Source: Bacteroidales bacterium
GTDB taxonomy: Bacteria; Bacteroidota; Bacteroidia; Bacteroidales; UBA932
NCBI GenBank assembly: GCA_017626555.1
Contig: JAGAIM010000003.1
Span: forward strand, 1 to 64,000
Direction of reading: 5' to 3'
DNA: 64,000 bases
Part shown: one piece after another, positions 45,148-54,353 of the stretch
Layout: each line of letters begins with the position of its first letter
How positions within the stretch are numbered: position 1 is the first letter of the stretch
Made by a program: the position numbers and the translations under genes
Notes under the pieces: model-generated
What the model was told of the DNA's origin: nothing
Databases searched by the model: none
The model's input: only the letters and a program-made list of their open reading frames with translations

Positions 45148-45972
45148 TTATTCGACCGGGTAGAATTTTGAGGCTACCGGAAGGCCGGAAGGAATCACAA
45201 AATGATGCCCCTCATCCTTCCATCTGTCCTCATCCCACTGCGGACTGATGTAGTCCCCTGAATGATCTGCCACAAAGGAAAGATATGTTATCGGAAATCC
45301 TTGAGCAAGATACTGGGACTCATAGAAAGTCTGGACTTCAAAAAGGGCATCCACAGCGGCACGTCCGCATAAAGAAGAAAGTCCGCTCTCATAAAGACGT
45401 TCTCTGTCAGCACCGTAAATATCTGTAGCACAGGCTAATATCTTCAAGTCATTCTGCTCGGCCATCGCTCTGGAATATTCGTGAAGATAACGGCTGTCAG
45501 TCTTGAGATGCACGATACCGCCCGACTTCAGGAAATTGCGATACCTGCTCATAAAAAGCGGAGCCGTCAGACGTTTCTTTTCACGGCCGATCTGAGGGTC
45601 AGCGAATGTAATCCAGATCTCAGACACCTCACCAGGTGCAAACAGCGACTCGATGAACTCGATACGTGTGCGGAGAAAACCGACATTGGACAGACCGTGC
45701 TCTGTGGCATATTTGGCACCCTTCCACAAACGGGCTCCCTTTATATCTATGCCTATATAATTGAAGGAAGGATTACGTTCTGCCAGATCTACGGTATAGT
45801 CTCCCTTGCCGCATCCGAGTTCCAGCACAATAGGCTTGTCATTTCCAAAGAAATCACGCCCCCAATTGCCTTTCAACGGATGATCACAGTTCAAGACTTC
45901 TGACGTCGCCGGCTGAACAAGACACTTGAATGTCTCATTTTCACGGAACTTTCTTAATTTATCCTTTCCCAT
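45148..45972 (-). CDS. trmB: tRNA (guanine-N7-)-methyltransferase
   Basis: TrmB makes m7G46 in the variable loop of tRNA using SAM. The 274-residue protein has the SAM motif VLELGCGKGDYTVDLA (about 50-65), YIGIDIKGARLWKGA, and FADPQIGREKKRLT at the FPDPWPKxRH position, followed by HLKTDSRYLHEYS. It is longer than the usual 220 residues owing to an N-terminal segment and a C-terminal tail. It lies three bases after ricT at the end of a tightly packed operon. FADPQ in place of FPDPW is a modest variation seen in Bacteroidota-type members. Confidence 0.93.
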   Translation of the reverse strand: MGKDKLRKFRENETFKCLVQPATSEVLNCDHPLKGNWGRDFFGNDKPIVLELGCGKGDYTVDLAERNPSFNYIGIDIKGARLWKGAKYATEHGLSNVGFLRTRIEFIESLFAPGEVSEIWITFADPQIGREKKRLTAPLFMSRYRNFLKSGGIVHLKTDSRYLHEYSRAMAEQNDLKILACATDIYGADRERLYESGLSSLCGRAAVDALFEVQTFYESQYLAQGFPITYLSFVADHSGDYISPQWDEDRWKDEGHHFVIPSGLPVASKFYPVE

Positions 45973-45975
45973 AAC

Positions 45976-47253
45976 TTATTCCTGCTCCTTCTTGGGACGA
46001 TCGTTGCGACGGCCGCCATTCCGGTTGCCACCTTTATGCCCCTTATGTCCGTTGGAACGCTTTTCTCCATTATTATCCGCTGCTTTCTGCTCTACTGGTT
46101 CAGCGGCTGTTTCAGCCTGTGCCTTCTTCTGACTGTTTCCGCGCGACTTTTTCTTCTTCTTGCGCTTACGTGCCTCATCGAAACGGTTGATGGCATCATC
46201 TCCTACTGCTGTAACAAACTCAGGAGCAACCGGCTCCGAATCATTCTTCAATGATTCCGGCTTTTCACCGTTACGATTCATCCTTATGATATCCCAGACA
46301 TCCTCTGCGTAAAGAGGATACAGATTGGCAAGTGACTGAGGATCGTATGAGAAATACATAATCTCGCGCAGGATATCTGTCTTCATCAGATATGCCAGAC
46401 CATCTTCGAACTCAAGAGGGTTATGCACTTTAGGAATCCTGGACTGGGCATCCATATATGCGGCAGTCTCATAATTGAGACAGCACTTGAGTTTTCCGCA
46501 TTGTCCTGCCAGTTTCTGAGGATTGAGCGAAAGATCCTGGCAACGGGCTGCAGAAGTGGTGATGGACTGGAAACTGGAGATATAGTTGGAACAACACAGT
46601 TCACGTCCGCATACTCCCAGACCACCTATCAGACCCGCCTCCTGACGTGCTCCGATCTGCTTCATCTCGATCCTTATGCGGAATTCCTCTGCAAACACCT
46701 TGATGAGTTGACGGAAATCGACACGACCGTCTGCGATATAATAGAATATGGCTTTGGTACCGTCACCCTGGAACTCAACATCACCGATCTTCATATCAAG
46801 ACCAAGTTCGGCAGCAATCTGACGTGAACGGATCATTGTCTCGTGTTCACGCGCAATTGCCTCCTGCCACCTTTCTATATCGAAAAGTTTCGCCTTACGG
46901 TATATTCTCTTGAATTCGTATGTCTCGGGATTGATCCTCTTGCACTTCATCTGGCGACCCACTATAGGACCTTCAAGCGTCACTATTCCGAGATCGTGAC
47001 CATTGGCAGCCTCGACAATCACGAGATCACCAGTCTTGACACTCTGACCTGATCCATTGCGGTATATTCCCTTGCGCGTATTCTTGAAACGCACTTCGAA
47101 AAACTCATCGAACTGCTCCTGGTTCACTCCATCAAGCCAATCATACACTTCAAGTTTACAGCATCCTTGACGATAATTGCACATTATCTCACCGCTCTCA
47201 GCACGCTCTACAGTACATCCCCTTGAGCAGTCATATCTTTTAGACTCATTCAT
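45976..47253 (-). CDS. ricT: RicT/PSP1 domain protein with a basic low-complexity tail
   Basis: RicT (PSP1) proteins carry cysteine pairs and, in Bacillus, form the Y-complex that aids RNase Y; the role here is less known. Of 425 residues, the N-terminal region has clustered Cys (CSRGCTVERAESGEIMC, QGCCKLE), the PSP1 core spans about 100-260 (CGRELCCSNYISSF, CGKLKCCLNYE), and the last 80 residues are a Lys/Arg/Asn/Gly-rich tail (KKKKKSRGN, GHKGHKGGNRNGGRRND), probably disordered and RNA-binding. It sits between holB and trmB, 21 and 3 bases from its neighbours. Confidence 0.9.
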   Translation of the reverse strand: MNESKRYDCSRGCTVERAESGEIMCNYRQGCCKLEVYDWLDGVNQEQFDEFFEVRFKNTRKGIYRNGSGQSVKTGDLVIVEAANGHDLGIVTLEGPIVGRQMKCKRINPETYEFKRIYRKAKLFDIERWQEAIAREHETMIRSRQIAAELGLDMKIGDVEFQGDGTKAIFYYIADGRVDFRQLIKVFAEEFRIRIEMKQIGARQEAGLIGGLGVCGRELCCSNYISSFQSITTSAARCQDLSLNPQKLAGQCGKLKCCLNYETAAYMDAQSRIPKVHNPLEFEDGLAYLMKTDILREIMYFSYDPQSLANLYPLYAEDVWDIIRMNRNGEKPESLKNDSEPVAPEFVTAVGDDAINRFDEARKRKKKKKSRGNSQKKAQAETAAEPVEQKAADNNGEKRSNGHKGHKGGNRNGGRRNDRPKKEQE

Positions 47254-47274
47254 AAACTAAACTCCAACAGCCAC

Positions 47275-48339
47275 CTAACGCGGCCAAATGCTTAAATACA
47301 TACGGTTGACAAGGTCACAGAAAAGAATCTTGGAACTCACATTCCTGTCAATCATAGCCACGACCTTCTCTATATTGGTTATAAATCTCAGGCAGAATCC
47401 TTTGCCACATTTTCCAGCCATATCAGAATAGAACTCGTATTCGTGCTCTGCTACTGCGGCAATCTGAGACATATTCTGCTGTATCATAAATATCTTTCTG
47501 ATACACTGACTTGCAAAGGTACAAAATCCTTTCTGCTTTTCGCGCGATTCCAGACCGGCTATGGACTCTCCGCATTCAAGTGCCGCCTGAAGATCTCCCG
47601 ATGTCACCGCCCTCATCAGGTCGGCAAAAAGTTCCATAAACATTTCATATTCACTATTGTCATCGAAAGGATTCATCTCCTGCACCCTGGCTGCCTCTTC
47701 TTTCGTCAATGGCATAACCCTGATGCTCTGACACCGCGAGAATATAGTCTGAAGCACTTTCTCGGGACTATGTGTAATGAATATGAAGAGGGTCTTTTCA
47801 GGCGGTTCCTCAACCATCTTCAAGAGCCTGTTCGCTGTCTCCTGATTCATCTTCTCAGGAAGATAGAATATCACCGTCTTATAACCGTCTGCGACTGCGG
47901 TAAGAGACAGTCTGGATATTATGGATCTTGCTTCAGCGACTGCAATAAGTCCGTTCTTGCTCTCTATTCCTATCGCTCTCTGCAGATCGGATTCCGTAAA
48001 ATAAGGATTGGCGAGGGCAAGTTCCCTCCAATACTTCATATATGATTCGGAAGTCGGCTTATCGTCAGAGGTCTTCGGGCCTTTATTTACTGGAAATACA
48101 AAATGAACATCAGGATGAATCAGTTTGGACATCTGACGGCAGGAAGGACATTCTCCGCAGGAATCTCCATTCTGCGGATTGCTGCAATTCAGGTATTGCA
48201 CGTATGCAATGGCAAGAGCAAGAGCACCTGAGCCCTCGTTCTCATACATCAGCATAGCGTGTGCAATCCTGCCGGTGTCCGCCATAGACACCAACGCTTC
48301 TGCCACATCAGCATTTCCTATTACATCCGCAAATCTCAT
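47275..48339 (-). CDS. holB: DNA polymerase III subunit delta prime
   Basis: Delta prime is the rigid arm of the clamp loader that places the sliding clamp on DNA. The 354-residue protein has a four-Cys zinc site (NCSNPQNGDSCGECPSC, about 52-68), a degenerate P-loop (NEGSGALALA), as is normal for delta prime, and the AAA+ segment NRLLKMVEEPPEKTLFIFITHSP with sensor SRCQSIR. The start overlaps the end of the prenyl synthase gene (TAATG). It belongs to the LOG-ispB-holB-ricT-trmB cluster. Confidence 0.92.
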   Translation of the reverse strand: MRFADVIGNADVAEALVSMADTGRIAHAMLMYENEGSGALALAIAYVQYLNCSNPQNGDSCGECPSCRQMSKLIHPDVHFVFPVNKGPKTSDDKPTSESYMKYWRELALANPYFTESDLQRAIGIESKNGLIAVAEARSIISRLSLTAVADGYKTVIFYLPEKMNQETANRLLKMVEEPPEKTLFIFITHSPEKVLQTIFSRCQSIRVMPLTKEEAARVQEMNPFDDNSEYEMFMELFADLMRAVTSGDLQAALECGESIAGLESREKQKGFCTFASQCIRKIFMIQQNMSQIAAVAEHEYEFYSDMAGKCGKGFCLRFITNIEKVVAMIDRNVSSKILFCDLVNRMYLSIWPR

Positions 48340-49322
48340 TACATAACTCTTTTTGCTGTAAAATAGGCCATTTCTTCAAGGATTTCCCTCTCCTTGCACT
48401 GTGGGAGCACCGACAAGGCTGCAACTGCCTGAGACACATACTTATCAAGTTGTTCCACAGCATATTCAAGGCCACCGTTTTCCTTTACGAATCTGAGGAT
48501 ATCATCCCTTAGTTCCGGTTGTTCTACGATATTGCCGACCATTTCCCGCACTCTGCCTTGCTCTTCCTTGGAAACATTAGCCAACGCTCCCAAAAGCGGG
48601 ATGGTTATCTTCTGCTCCAGAATATCCACTCCCAATGGCTTGCCCACGCTCTCCGTTCCGGCATAATCAAGAATATCGTCCTTTATCTGGAAAGCCAGAC
48701 CCAGAGCAACAGCGTAATCTCTTGCCGCCTTCTCGTATCCGGCTGAAGCACCGACTGAGATAGCCGCCGACACACAGGCCGCTTCGAAAAGCGAGGCTGT
48801 CTTATTGTATATGATCCTCAGATAGTCATCCAGACCTGTATCACCGTTCTGAGCCTTCTGCAACTGGAGCATTTCTCCCTCAGCCAGGTCGCTCAAAGTC
48901 TTTGAAAATATCTTTATGACCCTATGATCGCTATCTGCAGAGCCCAGAATCAGTTCCATAGCCTTCACCAGCCAGTAATCTCCCACCAGAACCGAAACGG
49001 AAGGCCCCATCAACGACATTATAGTCGGGACTCCCCTGCGCTGATCGCTTTCATCTGCCACATCATCGTGGAGAAGAGTGGCGTTGTGAAGGAGTTCCGA
49101 GGCAGCGGCATATCTGACTGTGGCTTCCGTGATTCCGTTGCAGGAGCATACACGTGCCACAAGAAGAGCAAGAAGAGGCCTCATCTGCTTTCCCGCATTG
49201 GAAAGGATGGAGGAGTTGGTGGTGTTGAGAAGATCTATGTCACTATGAAGAGATGCTTCTATCTTCTCCCTGACATTATTCCAATCATTACCAAGGTATT
49301 CTCTTACAGACTTTATATCCAT
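48339..49322 (-). CDS. polyprenyl diphosphate synthase
   Basis: It condenses isopentenyl diphosphate units into all-trans prenyl chains for quinones. I start at the ATG 49322 (MDIKSVREYLG), which is 7 bases after the upstream stop; a longer frame to 49376 overlaps the LOG gene. The 327 residues carry the first Asp-rich motif LLHDDVADESDQRRG and the second QIKDDILDYAG, and the GKQMRPLLALL substrate motif. Chain length cannot be told safely; the residues before DDxxD (SELLHNATLLHDD) look like a long-chain (octaprenyl-type) enzyme. Confidence 0.93.
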   Translation of the reverse strand: MDIKSVREYLGNDWNNVREKIEASLHSDIDLLNTTNSSILSNAGKQMRPLLALLVARVCSCNGITEATVRYAAASELLHNATLLHDDVADESDQRRGVPTIMSLMGPSVSVLVGDYWLVKAMELILGSADSDHRVIKIFSKTLSDLAEGEMLQLQKAQNGDTGLDDYLRIIYNKTASLFEAACVSAAISVGASAGYEKAARDYAVALGLAFQIKDDILDYAGTESVGKPLGVDILEQKITIPLLGALANVSKEEQGRVREMVGNIVEQPELRDDILRFVKENGGLEYAVEQLDKYVSQAVAALSVLPQCKEREILEEMAYFTAKRVM

Positions 49323-49329
49323 AACAAAA

Positions 49330-49863
49330 CTATTGCAGAGCATCCAGGATTTCATCCGGGCTTTCTGCGAAAACAATCTTACTGAAAGTTTCCTCAGTCA
49401 TCATACGCATATCTACATAATGTCTGAGAAGTTGCCTCAAAGGCTCATAGAATCCATCGTGATTGAGGACGAATATTTTTCCGAAATACTGCTTCAGATG
49501 CACCAGAGCAAACGTTTCTATGACTTCATCAAGAGTACCGATTCCACCGGGCAAAGCAACTACGGCACAGGTTCCCTCTCTAAGAAGAGTCTTCCTTTCA
49601 GCCATCGTATCGGTCCAGATAACTTCTGTCAGATCCGGATAGACATACTGTTGCATAAAACGCGGTATTACCCCGAGATGATATCCCCCGCAAGCGTGAA
49701 GTTCATCTGAAATCTCACCCATCGATCCTTTTACCGTGCCACCGGATACTATACCGTATCCACGTAACGAAGCCGCCCGGACAAATTCACGGGCGACTTT
49801 GTTATACTTAGGATCTATTTCAAAACTTGCAGAGCAGAAAACCGCTATCTTACCATTCATCAT
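49330..49863 (-). CDS. LOG-family nucleotide 5'-monophosphate phosphoribohydrolase (TIGR00730)
   Basis: LOG-family Rossmann proteins cleave N6-modified or plain purine monophosphates to the base and ribose-5-phosphate. The motif ALPGGIGTLDEVIE (PGGxGTxxE) is intact, as are YGIVSGGTVKGSMGE and the R-K pair in MAERKTLL. A start at 49863 or 49860 gives 176-177 residues; the first codon of the longer frame is TTG. It precedes the prenyl synthase gene by 7 bases. A plant-type cytokinin role is not implied. Confidence 0.9.
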   Translation of the reverse strand: MMNGKIAVFCSASFEIDPKYNKVAREFVRAASLRGYGIVSGGTVKGSMGEISDELHACGGYHLGVIPRFMQQYVYPDLTEVIWTDTMAERKTLLREGTCAVVALPGGIGTLDEVIETFALVHLKQYFGKIFVLNHDGFYEPLRQLLRHYVDMRMMTEETFSKIVFAESPDEILDALQ

Positions 49864-49871
49864 CAAGTTTA

Positions 49872-50486
49872 TTAGAACAGGTATGCCAACGAAAGTGTCA
49901 CACCCCCGAAATGTTCGCTTCCTCTCTTCAGAGCAGGTATCTGCTCCTTTATGTCATCCCATCCCTTCACATTGTAAAGCGATCCGAAATTCCAGTTATA
50001 CCTTGCAATAACCTGAAGTTTCCACACATTGACTCCTGCTCCTATTCCCAGACCGTACTCGAACCTCTTCTTGCCTTCCCAGGTATTCCAATCAAGATTC
50101 AGTCCCGGAAGAGACATTTTGGCATCACTTGCCAAAGCATATCCGATATAAGGAGTAACATCAATGAAAGGGCGGAAAATCAGCAGATCCGGTCCCCACT
50201 GTACAGACACCGGCAGTTCAAGGTATCCCATTGTCTGCGAGACTCTGTCCGTAATATTAGCACCTTTCTGGTGATATAGAAGCGAAGGCTGCACTGAAAA
50301 TCCCAAAGGAAGATCCACAAGACAGGTTGCACCTACGCTCCATCCGGTCCTGGCTTTGACATCAATATCAGAAAACTTCGATGTATTGAAATTCAAACCG
50401 GCTGTTACGCCCCATTTAGGCTGAGCGGAAACAGTGATGCCGCAAAGAAACAATGCAGCAAACACTATTGTAAAAAAACGTTTCAT
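49872..50486 (-). CDS. small outer-membrane beta-barrel protein (PorT-like)
   Basis: A 204-residue protein with signal MKRFFTIVFAALFLCGITVSAQ and eight or so amphipathic strands: GVTAGLNFNTSKF, TGWSVGATCLVDLPLGFSVQPSLLYHQKGAN, FEYGLGIGAGVNVWKLQVIARYNWNFGSLY, ending VTLSLAYLF (beta-signal). It fits the PorT/OmpA-like outer-membrane beta-barrel family of Bacteroidota. Located 11 bases after trxA and 8 before the LOG gene. Specific function unknown. Confidence 0.82.
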   Translation of the reverse strand: MKRFFTIVFAALFLCGITVSAQPKWGVTAGLNFNTSKFSDIDVKARTGWSVGATCLVDLPLGFSVQPSLLYHQKGANITDRVSQTMGYLELPVSVQWGPDLLIFRPFIDVTPYIGYALASDAKMSLPGLNLDWNTWEGKKRFEYGLGIGAGVNVWKLQVIARYNWNFGSLYNVKGWDDIKEQIPALKRGSEHFGGVTLSLAYLF

Positions 50487-50497
50487 AATAATATTTC

Positions 50498-50812
50498 TTA
50501 GAGAATTGAGTCAAGTTTTGCTGCAAGGTCAGCCTTCGAAATCACTCCCACGTGTCTGTCAACAAGTTCTCCGTTCTTGAAGAAAAGAAGGGTAGGAATG
50601 CTTCTGATTCCGTATGTCATCGGAGTATCATCACAATCATCGACATTGCATTTGCATACAACGGCCTTTCCTTCATATTCTGCTGCTATCTCCTCAATTA
50701 CAGGAGCGATTGCCTTGCAAGGGCCACACCAGGTCGCCCAAAAGTCAACCAATACAGGCTTGTCAGTATTCAATGTTTCAGCGAAATTCGCATCAGTTAC
50801 AGTAAGTGCCAT
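50498..50812 (-). CDS. trxA: thioredoxin
   Basis: Cytosolic disulfide reductase of 104 residues. The active site WCGPC is at 28-32 in LVDFWATWCGPCKA, and the cis-proline segment is IRSIPTLLFF. No signal peptide. It is the first gene after a strong hairpin-embedded promoter, so it probably leads the downstream cluster. Confidence 0.97.
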   Translation of the reverse strand: MALTVTDANFAETLNTDKPVLVDFWATWCGPCKAIAPVIEEIAAEYEGKAVVCKCNVDDCDDTPMTYGIRSIPTLLFFKNGELVDRHVGVISKADLAAKLDSIL

Positions 50813-50838
50813 AATAATCTTGTTTATCAGTTAAAAAT

Positions 50839-50874
50839 AATCCAGTCGCAAATATAAAGAATTGCGACTGGATT
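50839..50874 (-). terminator. hairpin after the PII-like gene, with trxA promoter box in it
   Basis: AATCCAGTCGCAA (50839-50851) and TTGCGACTGGATT (50862-50874) form a perfect 13-bp stem around a 10-base loop, followed on the minus strand by T-rich ATTTTTAA. It ends the efflux operon. The loop and inner arm contain the trxA -7 box. Confidence 0.85.
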
Positions 50875-50879
50875 TACAA
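50849..50879 (-). promoter_or_regulatory. trxA promoter overlapping the terminator hairpin
   Basis: TATATTTG (50849-50856) fits TAnnTTTG, and TTG lies 20 bases upstream (50877-50879). The promoter lies across the terminator stem and loop. Confidence 0.65.
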
Positions 50880-50895
50880 GAATGATACCTAATGA

Positions 50896-51189
50896 TTAAT
50901 AAGACTTTTCAACATTCCACGCAAATGCTCTGATGCCGAGGTCTGGAGTCTCTTCATCCATAGAGCGGAGACGGGCGAGGATGTCGTCAACCTTATCATC
51001 CGGAACAAATGTAAGGATTGCGTTATTCATCGTCGGCCAAGCGTGATTGCCAAGATGAGGTTCTCCGGAATATCCTCCACGGCCTGCAATATCCTGCCAC
51101 ATTGTGAAGCCGCGGCAGCCAAATTGCTCCAGAGCATCTGCAATCTCCATATTATACGCCTGATCGTATGCTATAAATATTGATTTCAT
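50896..51189 (-). CDS. PII-like small protein linked to RND efflux
   Basis: A 97-residue soluble protein with the ferredoxin-like PII/CutA layout: beta strand MKSIFIAYDQ, a helix NMEIADALEQFG, RGFTMWQDIAGRGG (T-loop position), TMNNAILTFVPDDKVDDILARLRSM and a final strand RAFAWNVE. PII-like proteins of the DUF3240/PII-NG type are known to be encoded with metal-efflux RND pumps. Here it is the last gene of the TolC-MFP-RND operon, 38 bases after the pump. A regulatory contact with the pump is inferred; effector unknown. Confidence 0.7.
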   Translation of the reverse strand: MKSIFIAYDQAYNMEIADALEQFGCRGFTMWQDIAGRGGYSGEPHLGNHAWPTMNNAILTFVPDDKVDDILARLRSMDEETPDLGIRAFAWNVEKSY

Positions 51190-51227
51190 ATTTTTCGATG
51201 TTATTACATTTTTCGGTTTCTGATAAC

Positions 51228-54200
51228 TTATGCCTTGGCAAGTTTCTTTGCGGCTTTACGGGCAGCACGACGCTCCTGCCAAGATGCCATTGAAGCATAC
51301 ACAGTCGGGATGATCACGAGGGTCACGAGAGTCGAGATGGAAAGACCCCAAGCCACAACCATACCGAGCGAACGCCACATCTCCGATCCTTCACCATGAC
51401 CGACGGCCATCGGAACCATACCGAGCACAGTGGTAAGAGTTGTCATAAGGATAGGGCGAAGACGTGACTTGGCCGCAATAACGGAAGCCTCTGCAACACT
51501 CTTTCCTCTCTCGCGCATAAGGATTGTATAGTCAATGAGCACGATACCATTCTTAACAACTATACCCATCAGGATAAGGATACCGATCATACCCATCGTG
51601 CCGAGAGGAGTTCCTGTCACCCAGAGACCGAGGAGCACTCCGACGAATGCAAACGGAATCGAGAACATAATCACGAAAGGACTCATAAACGACTCGAACT
51701 GGGATGCCATAACGATATATACGAGGATGATGATCATTGCAAGGAGCATAATGAGGTCACCGAACATATCCTGCTGATCCTCATACGAACCACCGATCTC
51801 AACCGAAAGTTCTGATGGAATCTCTGTGTCTGCAAGGATTGCATCCGTAGCAGCCACCGCATCAGAAAGAACTACACCGTTGGCAACCACACCTGACACA
51901 GTAATAAGGCGCTCACGGTTCTTTCTCTGGATCGAAGGCGGAGTCAGAGTCTCTATCACTGTACCGAGATCCTTGATTCTCACACCCTTGCCCATATTAT
52001 TGTAGATGATGATATTCTCGATATCCTCGATGCCTGTACGGAATTCCGGAGCATAACGCACACGGATATCGTACTCATCACCATCCTCACGATAGAATGA
52101 CTGAGTAGAACCGTTCATAGCAGCACTGAGATAAGATGCGGCTGTCGTACTGTTCAGTCCGTTGACAGCAAGTTTCTCGCGATCGAAATCCACCTGATAC
52201 TCAGGAATATATTCATCTCGGCTCAAAAGCACCTGTGAGAAGTTGCCGCCTTCAAGCATCTTGGCCTGTACTTCCTTGGCAACGCGGTCTGTTGTCTCGA
52301 AATCATAACCATAGATCTCGATATCCACAGTGGAAGCACCTCCCATTCCGCCGCCACCTTCTGTCACCCTGACCTTCTTGAACTCAGGATAATCTGCCAG
52401 AATACCACGGATCACATCTGCAATTTCGGAAACAGAACGCTCACGATCCTCCATACTACCGATATTGATATTGAATGAAACCACGTGCGTACCGTTGTTC
52501 TGCATCGAAGCAAAAGCATTGTCAGAATCAGCCTGTCCAAGAGCATACGAGCAATTGATGATTTCAGGAACTGCATCCACGAACTTGCCGTAAAGTTCGT
52601 GTGCTATAGATCTTGTCACGCTCTGTCCTGTACCGGCCGGAAGTTCAAGTTGAAGGGTGATACGTCCGTCATCCGACTTAGGCATAAACTCAGTCTTGAT
52701 GCGAGGACCGATAAGGCCGACAGTACCGACAAAGACAATAAGCGATATCATCACCACAATTGTCCTATGTCCCACACACCAGTTGATTAGACGGCTATAA
52801 CCTCTTGAGATCAGGTCTATGAACTTATTGAAGTTTCCGAATATGAGGTCGTGGATCTTTCCGTGTTTAGGCTTATAGCGAAGGAACTGGGCACAAAGCA
52901 TAGGAATGAGAGTAAGAGCACCGATTGTAGAGACAATCATAATGATGCTGGTGATCCATCCCAACTGCTTGAACATAAGACCGGCCATACCCTTGATCAT
53001 TGTAAGCGGAAGGAACACGGCGAGCATTGTCAAGGTAGAAGCGATTACCGAGATACCCACTTCCTGGGTAGCGTGAACTGCGGCCTCCTTCGGCTTGGCA
53101 CCCCTTTCCAGATGTGTAGAGATGTTCTCCAATACCACAATGGCATCATCGACAACCATACCTATGGCGATGGAGAGGGCAGACATCGACACGATGTTCA
53201 GTGTGTTTCCTGTAGCCCAGAGGTACATCAATGAAGCAAGAAGGGAAACAGGAATCGAGAGCACGATGATGAATGTCGCACGCCATCTTCCGAGGAAGAG
53301 ATACACCACGAGCATCACGATAAGGAAGGTAACTATAATAGTCTCCTTCAATGAATTGAGAGTGTTGAGGATGTTGTCGGAACCGTCAACGACTGTCCTG
53401 ATATGAATATCTGAAGGAAGAGTCTTTTCAATCTTCTTCATCTCCTTCTTGATACCCTTGATTACGTTTACGGTATTTGCATCAGCCTGCTTCTGGATAA
53501 CGATCTGCGCACCCTGAGTACCGTTTACGTATGCCTCCTGATATCTTTCTTCCACTCCATCGATGACTCTTGCCACATCGCGGAGATAGATGGTCTTGCC
53601 GTTTGAATGTCCGACAACTATGTCAAGCATCTGCTCGGCAGCAGTAAACTCCTTCTCCACGCGAAGTGAATATGCATTCGAGCCGATATCGATAGATCCC
53701 GATGGCACGTTCCTGTTCTCAGCCGCGATCAGACTTGAAATACCGGCAACAGTAAGTCCGTATGCCTCAAGTTTGTTCGGATCGCAATATACCTGGATCT
53801 CACGCTGAGGTGCTCCGGCAATCGATACTGTACCCACACCTGATACTCGAGCGAGAGGAGTCGCCACCTTGTCGTCGAGAATCTTCTCCAATGCCTGGAG
53901 GCTCTCGTCTGCGGTCGCAGCCATAATCATAATAGGCATATCGTCCGCACTGAACTTGAAGATGATAGGAAGTGATGCTCCATCAGGAAGAACGGAGTTC
54001 ACCATATCGAGTTTGTCTCGCACATCGTTGGTTGCAACATCGATATCGACACCTTCAATGAATTCGAGAGTGATGAGCGAAATGTTCTCTTTAGAAGTAG
54101 AACTCAGGTTCTTGAGGTCGCTCACACCGTTGAGGGAGTTCTCGAGCACCTTGGTAAGATTGGTCTCGATATCCTCCGCACTGGCTCCCGGATACGATGA

Positions 54201-54344
54201 CATCACCATCACGACGTTAGCATCGAACTTAGGGAACCTGTCCAATGATATGTTAATCAGCGAGAATACACCGAATATTGCCAATGCGATGAAGACCAGC
54301 GCAGTGGTTACCGGGTTATTGACCGCTTTTCTGTAAATACTCAT
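51228..54344 (-). CDS. RND-family inner-membrane efflux pump
   Basis: A 1038-residue proton-driven exporter working with the MFP and TolC genes upstream. It begins with the TM1 MSIYRKAVNNPVTTALVFIALAIFGVFSL, then FPKFDANVVMVMSSYPGASAEDIE; TM4 has GMVVDDAIVVLENIS with the proton-relay Asp pair, and the second half repeats the plan. The pattern FPxFDxxVVxV is closer to drug/amphiphile (HAE1) than to CusA metal pumps. Charged C-terminal tail RRAARKAAKKLAKA. Start 10 bases after the MFP stop. Confidence 0.95.
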   Translation of the reverse strand: MSIYRKAVNNPVTTALVFIALAIFGVFSLINISLDRFPKFDANVVMVMSSYPGASAEDIETNLTKVLENSLNGVSDLKNLSSTSKENISLITLEFIEGVDIDVATNDVRDKLDMVNSVLPDGASLPIIFKFSADDMPIMIMAATADESLQALEKILDDKVATPLARVSGVGTVSIAGAPQREIQVYCDPNKLEAYGLTVAGISSLIAAENRNVPSGSIDIGSNAYSLRVEKEFTAAEQMLDIVVGHSNGKTIYLRDVARVIDGVEERYQEAYVNGTQGAQIVIQKQADANTVNVIKGIKKEMKKIEKTLPSDIHIRTVVDGSDNILNTLNSLKETIIVTFLIVMLVVYLFLGRWRATFIIVLSIPVSLLASLMYLWATGNTLNIVSMSALSIAIGMVVDDAIVVLENISTHLERGAKPKEAAVHATQEVGISVIASTLTMLAVFLPLTMIKGMAGLMFKQLGWITSIIMIVSTIGALTLIPMLCAQFLRYKPKHGKIHDLIFGNFNKFIDLISRGYSRLINWCVGHRTIVVMISLIVFVGTVGLIGPRIKTEFMPKSDDGRITLQLELPAGTGQSVTRSIAHELYGKFVDAVPEIINCSYALGQADSDNAFASMQNNGTHVVSFNINIGSMEDRERSVSEIADVIRGILADYPEFKKVRVTEGGGGMGGASTVDIEIYGYDFETTDRVAKEVQAKMLEGGNFSQVLLSRDEYIPEYQVDFDREKLAVNGLNSTTAASYLSAAMNGSTQSFYREDGDEYDIRVRYAPEFRTGIEDIENIIIYNNMGKGVRIKDLGTVIETLTPPSIQRKNRERLITVSGVVANGVVLSDAVAATDAILADTEIPSELSVEIGGSYEDQQDMFGDLIMLLAMIIILVYIVMASQFESFMSPFVIMFSIPFAFVGVLLGLWVTGTPLGTMGMIGILILMGIVVKNGIVLIDYTILMRERGKSVAEASVIAAKSRLRPILMTTLTTVLGMVPMAVGHGEGSEMWRSLGMVVAWGLSISTLVTLVIIPTVYASMASWQERRAARKAAKKLAKA

Positions 54345-54353
54345 ACTATATCC

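Noticed and set aside
43899-49863. LOG protein and MiaA in one window as a cytokinin pathway
   Set aside because: They are on different strands and in different operons; both are common housekeeping genes, so proximity is no evidence.
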